DNA of 64,000 nt from Leptidea sinapis (taxonomy: Eukaryota; Arthropoda; Insecta; Lepidoptera; Pieridae). Below, one piece after another: positions 58,430 through 64,000 of this stretch. The translations under genes and the position numbers were made by a program. The notes beneath the pieces are model-generated. The model worked only from the letters and a program-made list of their open reading frames with translations. It was not told the origin of the DNA and searched no databases. The stretch is from positions 8,198,501-8,262,500 of the forward strand of contig NC_066267.1 of assembly GCF_905404315.1 (NCBI RefSeq). The letters run 5' to 3'. Positions within the stretch are counted from its first letter, which is position 1, and each line of letters starts with the position of its first letter.

Positions 58430-58640
58430 CTATGCATCATTATCCTCTATATAATCTTCTATACTATAGTGAGTCTTTTTTGGCAAAGAAGCCTTAATAT
58501 ATTTCTTGAGTTTGTGCTCAATGAGTCCTAGTATACTGTCTGGTATTTTATTGTTATTGTTTACCAAGTTACTTATGAAGGAGCCCTTAACTATAGCTAA
58601 CTTATTAAACGGCACCTATAGCTATTTATTATATGCCAAA
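58430..58640 (-). pseudogene. LINE ORF2 C-terminus (YSIEDYIEDN type)
   Basis: The minus frame ends KLKKYIKASLPKKTHYSIED then YIEDNDA and a stop at 58430. This is the same C-terminal layout as the next element (basic helix, Y-S, acidic-Asn motif), but from a different subfamily. Confidence 0.65.
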
Positions 58641-58794
58641 AGACTAATAAAATATAAACTTAAATAATATAATGGAGGGCTGTCCCCTTATTCATCAATC
58701 TCAATGAATCGCTACACGCAGTTTCATAAAATTAGATTTGCAGTATTGAGAATTTTTGTGAGAAACAGATGCGCTGAAATAAATACGTAACTAA

Positions 58795-59265
58795 TAAAAA
58801 GGCATAAAAGACATTTATTTTCTCAAAATTGATACCTTTAGATTTCTTTTTGTTGTCATTTCTAATAACTACTAGATACTACTACCGCTTCGGAAACAAA
58901 TGGCGCTCTGAGACAGAAGAAGCGGCGCAAGAAACTCTCCCGGTTTCTGTTTTTTGCGCTCTTTTCAATAAAAATATACAATATAGTACAATCATCTCTA
59001 TAGCTATAAAATAATCACAATCTAGTGCCAGGCTGTCCGATCATTTAGATATTCAGCAGTGGAGTAATAGGATTTACGACAGAGCCATTTTTTTATAAAA
59101 CATTTAAATTTATTTATAGAAAATGCCTGAACAGTGGCAGGGACTTTATTATAGAAGTGTATACATTTACCCTTAAAACTATTATGTATCTTATGTATAA
59201 TTAAAGTAAGCATATGAAACAAATTATTGTTCATTGCTAAGTCACAAATTTTAACCTCCAACCGA
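58795..59265 (-). pseudogene. LINE ORF2 C-terminus and full 3' UTR
   Basis: 79 codons on the minus strand, ending FSINKFKCFIKKWLCRKSYY then STAEYLNDRTAWH and a stop at about 59022. The 3' UTR follows, with GGGAGAGTTTCTTGCGCCGC and a TTTTGAGAAAATAAATGTCT end. A fairly well-preserved 5'-truncated copy. Confidence 0.8.
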
Positions 59266-59269
59266 TCAA

Positions 59270-59780
59270 ATAAGCATACCTACGCTAAGCTAACAAGATT
59301 AGCAACCAACAATAAAGATCAGCGCCAGTCTGTTATGACGTATGGCCTGTCAAGAGCCGATGTATCGCCGATCGGCGTGACGGATTGCCAACTTATGAAC
59401 AGAACCCGTCGACCAGTTCTGGTGGGAACATAGCTGATCCAAGATACGGACCCTGTCTCTTGTGTGACAATGAAATTTGACTTCTTGCTAACGTAATTAA
59501 TAGTTACAGCAACTGATAAACAAAATGTAACTAATAGATTATATTTTCGTAATACTATCATTATGAACGTAAAGAGATTTTTTGAAGTGTAAACATCTTT
59601 AGCTGCATTGGGCACTTTTTGGTAGGGGAAAATTTTATGGGGTCGCGTCACCGAGGCTCAAGACTGGTGCCTGCGATATATAAATAAATACCAAAATAGA
59701 TATCGTTTGACACTTTTTGGATGGGTGAAATCTCGTATTGAGTACGTGAGTTGTCTCGTACGTGAGTTCGTTTTACAGAA
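59270..59780. other. Non-coding DNA
   Basis: The opposing ORFs at 59227-59651 have no motif. Confidence 0.4.
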
Positions 59781-59783
59781 AAT

Positions 59784-60053
59784 ACAGCTGACGTATTGTG
59801 CAACATTAGTGCTGTTGCAACTCTTTTAATTGAAATTTAATGGATTTAGTGAAAAGTTCAATGTGTTATACTGCGCATTGTTAAAATAATGTTTGTTTCA
59901 TTTATTGAAAATAAGTTTAAAAAATAAATTGAAATTAATAATTTAATTGTTTTTAAGCATTTCTATTTCAAACAACAAACAAAATTTCAAATATATACTT
60001 AAAGTCCCAAGCTTTCACTTGTATCGGCAGTCTGTACAACTGTATTTTTTTTA
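59784..60053 (+). repeat. Unclassified ~260 bp repeat, copy 2
   Basis: Partner of 42977-43236 in the same orientation; see that entry. Confidence 0.7.
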
Positions 60054-60059
60054 TTTCAT

Positions 60060-60590
60060 TGAACGCGCCAATTCACTGAATCAAGCAGCCGGATTTAAAT
60101 ACTTTTTGTATATTCGGACTACAGACTGCACTTTTCCTTTTCCTAGCCTTAAATATTGTTTTATATGCTGAGAGTCAGAAGAAAAATGGCTCCCAAACTG
60201 CATGTCCGCGTGCGCTGGCGTAAGAGTGACATCTAAATATAATGTTCTACAAAATTATTGGTTCTGCACAGGCCACTAAAATTGTATAGTATTATAGTAG
60301 GCTTAGCAAAATTATTATCATAATATTATGATTCAAAAGGACTCTTGTTAAGTATAATCATACCTATATAATATCTTGTATGAAACTCTAAAGGTGAGAA
60401 TTTACCTGAAATAGAAAAAAACACAGTGATTAATAATTAAGATTGAGGTATTTTATATGAAGATAAAGTAACTTATAAAATCAATACACCCGCCTTATCT
60501 ACGTGATAAGAGTAACTTTATAGAATGAGATGAGATTTGAGAATATATTTTTAGGATGTTTCTCACCACATTTTTAGAATCAGGCATACC
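60060..60590. other. AT-rich non-coding DNA
   Basis: Nothing recognised. Confidence 0.45.
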
Positions 60591-60592
60591 GT

Positions 60593-61088
60593 AGGTATAT
60601 TGTCAACGCCGTGATATTACAATCTCACTAGTAATATTATAATTAAACGGTACTTTATTTCTTACCGGCTTTAAGGGCCTGGTTTTAGCGACATTGTAAT
60701 TTCACGGGTAGGTACACTATAGTGATAATAAAATAAATCAAGGTATATTGTATAATAAGTAGTGAACAAGGGCCGATTAGGTTCTGGCAGTCGCCGGCCG
60801 CTGCCGCGGCACGCTACGCTCGGTTCGCGCGTTGTGATTAAAAGTGTTAATTTGTTTTTGGGATCTACTAGTAAAGAAAGCTTAGATTACAATTATTCTA
60901 TTACACCAATGCATAACTAAAAAGTAATTGACTATACAACATATACAAGAAACAGACCAATCAGAGACGACTTCGTAAACTAATGATCAGTAAAATTGTC
61001 AAAATATCATTGCCTTTCAATATCACTATAGTGTACCCGTGACATTACACTAGTGAAATTATAATATCAAGGCTTTGACAATATACCT
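60593..61088. mobile_element. 496 bp TIR element with GC-rich core
   Basis: The ends AGGTATATTGTCAACGCCGT and (complement of right) AGGTATATTGTCAAAGCCTT pair over ~37 bp to CACTAGT. Subterminal ACGGGTA and CACTATAGTGATA recur inverted. A third AAGGTATATTGTATA lies inside at about 60740. 60770-60832 is a GC-rich core (GCCGCTGCCGCGGCACGC). No transposase; non-autonomous. Confidence 0.8.
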
Positions 61089-61094
61089 GCGACA

Positions 61095-61480
61095 TATACA
61101 TATTCATTATTGTATTAACGATTGAGAAGCCATCTTGAATTCGAATTGTTTGACATTAATGAAAGTATTATTAGTACGTTGCTTGCCCAGCTCTTGTTAT
61201 TATTGTACACATAAATGTTGTATCTACACATTGTCTTGGAATCAGCTCTATGGAATTGGATAAAATTTACTACTCGATGGTTCTTTGGGATGAAAAACTG
61301 ATCCTGCTAAGTGTCACATCAGTTCTGGGAAAACTCACCTTGTTTGACAACGAACAGAGCTAAGTCGACCAGCCTATATAAATAGTAATAAGTAAACATA
61401 GTATTCTATAGTCCTTTAATAATATATCTAAAAATATTATAATAGTACTATAGAAGAAAAATTTGATGAAATATCTTCAC
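61095..61480. other. Non-coding DNA
   Basis: Nothing recognised. Confidence 0.45.
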
Positions 61481-61486
61481 TTCGAT

Positions 61487-61914
61487 AATTTATACGTCTA
61501 GATAGAGCCTTTTGTTACTAGACAACCGATGACAACAGGGCAAGTTTATTACTTTTGTGTTTTGTTTATTATGAAAATAAGGGATGCGACCAAAAACCAC
61601 AAAAATTCTAAGCGGCAGTACAATTGCGCTCGTCACTTTGAGACGTAGGATGTTATGTCTCATTTGCCAGTAATTTCACTAGCTACAGCGCCCTCCAGAT
61701 GGAAACACAGTAATGTTTACACATTTCTACTTCACGACAGAAATAGCCATAATCTAGCCGGCATCCTGTGCAAAGGAGCCGCCCACAAAGCGGGACAAGC
61801 TACGTCTTACACTCGCGATTTTTATGTCACTTTGTGTCAGTGTGCGACTAGTACAGGTTAACAGTCAACCTCAATTTTTTCAACGTTTTCACAGTTGTCG
61901 CTATCTAAGTTTCA
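61487..61914. mobile_element. Second MITE of the 4598 type, also split by family S
   Basis: Left end TTTATACGTCTAGATAGAGC; right interior GACAAGCTACGTCTTACACT; decayed right end near 61900-61914. Confidence 0.6.
61566..61796 (-). mobile_element. Family S copy with internal deletion
   Basis: The region between the poly-A-side ACGAGACG block and the AAAAACC hairpin loop is deleted (GGGATGCGACCAAAAACC). Confidence 0.75.
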
Positions 61915-61919
61915 TCCAT

Positions 61920-63238
61920 GAAGCTTCATTATTTATCAGAAACCTATAAAATATACCTTATCCAGATCCCTAAATTGTAAATGTCGATTTTTAAGTGCTT
62001 GATTTATTTAGAATAAGTCGAGTAGTAGCCTTTTCAGATCAGACGTATATTTTGTTTTTTGTTCCTGATGGACACATTGTAAGTCTGTCACATATGCCTT
62101 GCCAAAGACAAGTCAGACTACAACCAATTTCGTAACTATATCTCAAATCTAAAGCGCATAATTTTAAAAGCCACTACAGTCCTGGTCAGCAGATTACGGC
62201 AAAGGCCACGTCGAAATCCGATCACTTTCCCGTCTCGCTTCGGATTAAGATCCCAAATGTCAGTGACGGTGACATTTTTATGTCGGGACGACATTTTGAC
62301 GGTTGCGCAACGCGCGATATGATCGGACCAATTAGATTAATTTATTCGGCTTCGATTATTCTGTTCTGCGTGTGCGTCTCGATTGTTCTGATGCCCACAC
62401 GATGACCCGGCTGTTAGTAATCGATGTTCGGCTACATCGAGACATATGATGTTTTTCGTGAAGAATATGGCCTAACGACACGACTACCATAACATTTTTT
62501 TTCGTTCTTATAGAACCTCTGTTAATTGTACAGAAAATTCGCAAAGAAACACAGGAGAAAATCCGGCATATTAAAATATCTTCAGCTATTACAAACATTT
62601 TGCAACAATGTACTCAAACATGATATAGTCCGGTTCGCCTACAGTACATTGTAATGGCAGCAGTGGCCATTTGTCTTCGAGCCAGAAGATAGCTCATGGT
62701 TCAAACACGAGATATCGAATCAATTTGTGTCCCGCTCTTATATATCAACTTCTTTATCAGTATCAAACTAAATAAATACATCATGTTAGGAGAAATAAAC
62801 ACACTGTATAAAATAGTATACAGGTTGCTGTTAATTCGATATATACTCAGAATAAAAATAAAAAGTATTTGTATTTTATAGAACAATGCCGAATTCAAAC
62901 CTGCGGCTCTCGACAATGTAACTTCTGACATTCTTAACCCACAGCTAACCCATCCTCTGACGGATATTCCGTAAATCTTTAAATATTGTCTCAAAAGACA
63001 ATTTATTTTCTCAAAGGTGAGGGGAATTTCTTTTAGTATTTTCATCATAATAATGAAAAAATATGGACTTTTAAGCAATTTATAAAATCTGTATGTTTGT
63101 CTTTCGCTGATAAAAGTTAACATATTTCAATGATATTTAATAATATACCGAGTGAATTAGATTCTAGTTCATTTATAAATGACATGATGTATCGACGTTA
63201 TTCCATGTGAATGTAGTCCTATCTAAGAACACATCTGA
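61920..63238. other. Non-coding DNA
   Basis: 62200-62440 is GC-richer without an exon. 62900-62990 has a weak B-box-like AGGTTTGAATTC on the minus strand. Confidence 0.4.
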
Positions 63239-63239
63239 G

Positions 63240-63380
63240 AGCACATCTTTAAATATAAAAATTTCGCACTGTTTTTCCGCGATGTACTCCTAATCTACTA
63301 AACCGTATTTAATAAAATTATGCACATACTGTGTGCAGTTTGATCCAACTTGAGCGATAGGATAGTTTTTATTTCAATTC
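63240..63380 (-). mobile_element. Fragment of the 29455-type Helitron-like element
   Basis: The minus strand reads AAAAACTATCCTATCGCTCA then AGTTGGATCAAACTGCAC, matching 29690-29730; TTAGGAGTACATCGCGGA matches further on. Confidence 0.65.
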
Positions 63381-63407
63381 GTGCACTTAAATATATTTTA
63401 ATTTCAA

Positions 63408-63552
63408 TTTTTTTTTATGGAAATGGAGGACAAACGAGCGTACGGGTCACCTGGCGTTAAGTGATCACCGCCGCCCACACTCACTTGCAACACCAGAGGA
63501 ATCACAAGAGCGTTGCCGGCCTTTAAGGAACGGCGTACGCGCTTTTTTGTAC
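63408..63552 (-). mobile_element. Jockey/CR1-type LINE 3' tail
   Basis: TTTTTTTTTATGGAAATGGA through GCGTACGCGCTTTTTTG on plus. Little divergence from the family norm, so among the younger copies. Confidence 0.8.
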
Positions 63553-63555
63553 GAA

Positions 63556-64000
63556 TAATTCTATGAGATACATTTTATACGCACATTAACATTTCTGCTG
63601 TGACATTATTTCATTACAAGAACAGGGAAAAACGAAATAATTATTTAAATAATTTTACAAAATTCTTAAATGACAAAAAAATATATTTTGTGTTGATATT
63701 AAATTTTGAATATATTATAAGCGTTTGTTTAGATGAAGAATATATAATCGAATATTATGGAATCTCGTAATTAAAACAGTGACATCTGTCAAAATAAAAC
63801 AAAAATTCACAGTTATATGTGTTAAGTTACCTACCTAATGACCAACTCACGAATTTATCATGGTTGGTAAAATTTATTGGTTTACTTTTAAAAACACTAG
63901 AGCTTTATTTAGTCCTTATCATGTGTCTAAACACAAAGTTTCATGGTGTTATCTTCGATAATGACGAACTTTCACATTCCACCTCCTATTTCAATCCCGC
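63556..64000. other. AT-rich non-coding DNA
   Basis: Nothing recognised to the window end. Confidence 0.45.

Noticed and set aside
62880..62990. Another tRNA-derived SINE on the minus strand
   Set aside because: Only a loose B-box-like word; no arms pair and no body match.
1..64000. Endogenous viral or LTR-retrotransposon genes
   Set aside because: I saw no integrase, protease, envelope, capsid or LTR pair on either strand.

Overview
The window is nuclear DNA of a moth or butterfly. It is AT-rich, has no prokaryotic gene organisation, and is packed with dispersed repeats that I recognise as lepidopteran: a SINE-like ~310 bp family with a long internal hairpin, a jockey/CR1-type LINE whose C-terminus carries HHLDVWRS, RTE LINEs ending in EAFVQxWTS then a TGA-repeat tail, LINEs ending in a YxSxxxxLND motif, Helitron-like elements ending in TCTGTCGGGTCAGCTAG, many short terminal-inverted-repeat elements (MITEs), and a tRNA-headed SINE.

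I can support only one host gene. Three short exons on the minus strand (11668-11530, 10276-10121 and 571-406) each have an AG acceptor and a GT donor. Their reading frames join exactly across both introns, giving 153 codons of a Ser/Pro-rich regulatory-type protein. Most of the gene must lie outside the recognised exons: upstream at higher coordinates or beyond the window, and possibly to the left. Introns are about 1.25 kb and 9.5 kb. I do not identify the gene with confidence. Sequence style suggests a transcriptional regulator, and an E93/Mblk-1-type factor is only a guess.

Region by region: 1-12 kb holds the exons plus an intron full of LINE scraps, a mariner relic and MITEs. 12-24 kb holds SINE-like copies, LINE tails, MITEs and an ATTT microsatellite. 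24-31 kb holds Helitron-like elements and RTE ends. 31-36 kb holds LINE and SINE fragments, a GC-rich island and an orphan ORF. 36-41 kb holds hairpin-forming repeats, a long-TIR MITE, tRNA-like repeats and a Helitron-in-Helitron nest with a ~112 bp tandem array. 41-50 kb holds an RS-encoding simple-sequence tract, a possible promoter/first exon and further SINE-like and Helitron-like copies. 50-64 kb holds a second mariner relic, a MITE, two inverted LINE ends, a SINE nested in an RTE end, and a 496 bp TIR element with a GC-rich core.

No TE copy appears intact or coding-competent. I did not find a convincing undescribed biological system. The most useful observations are the phase-matched exons, the RTE tail lying about 5 bp from a splice donor, the nested insertions that give relative ages, and several unclassified repeat families with internal copies that can be compared directly.
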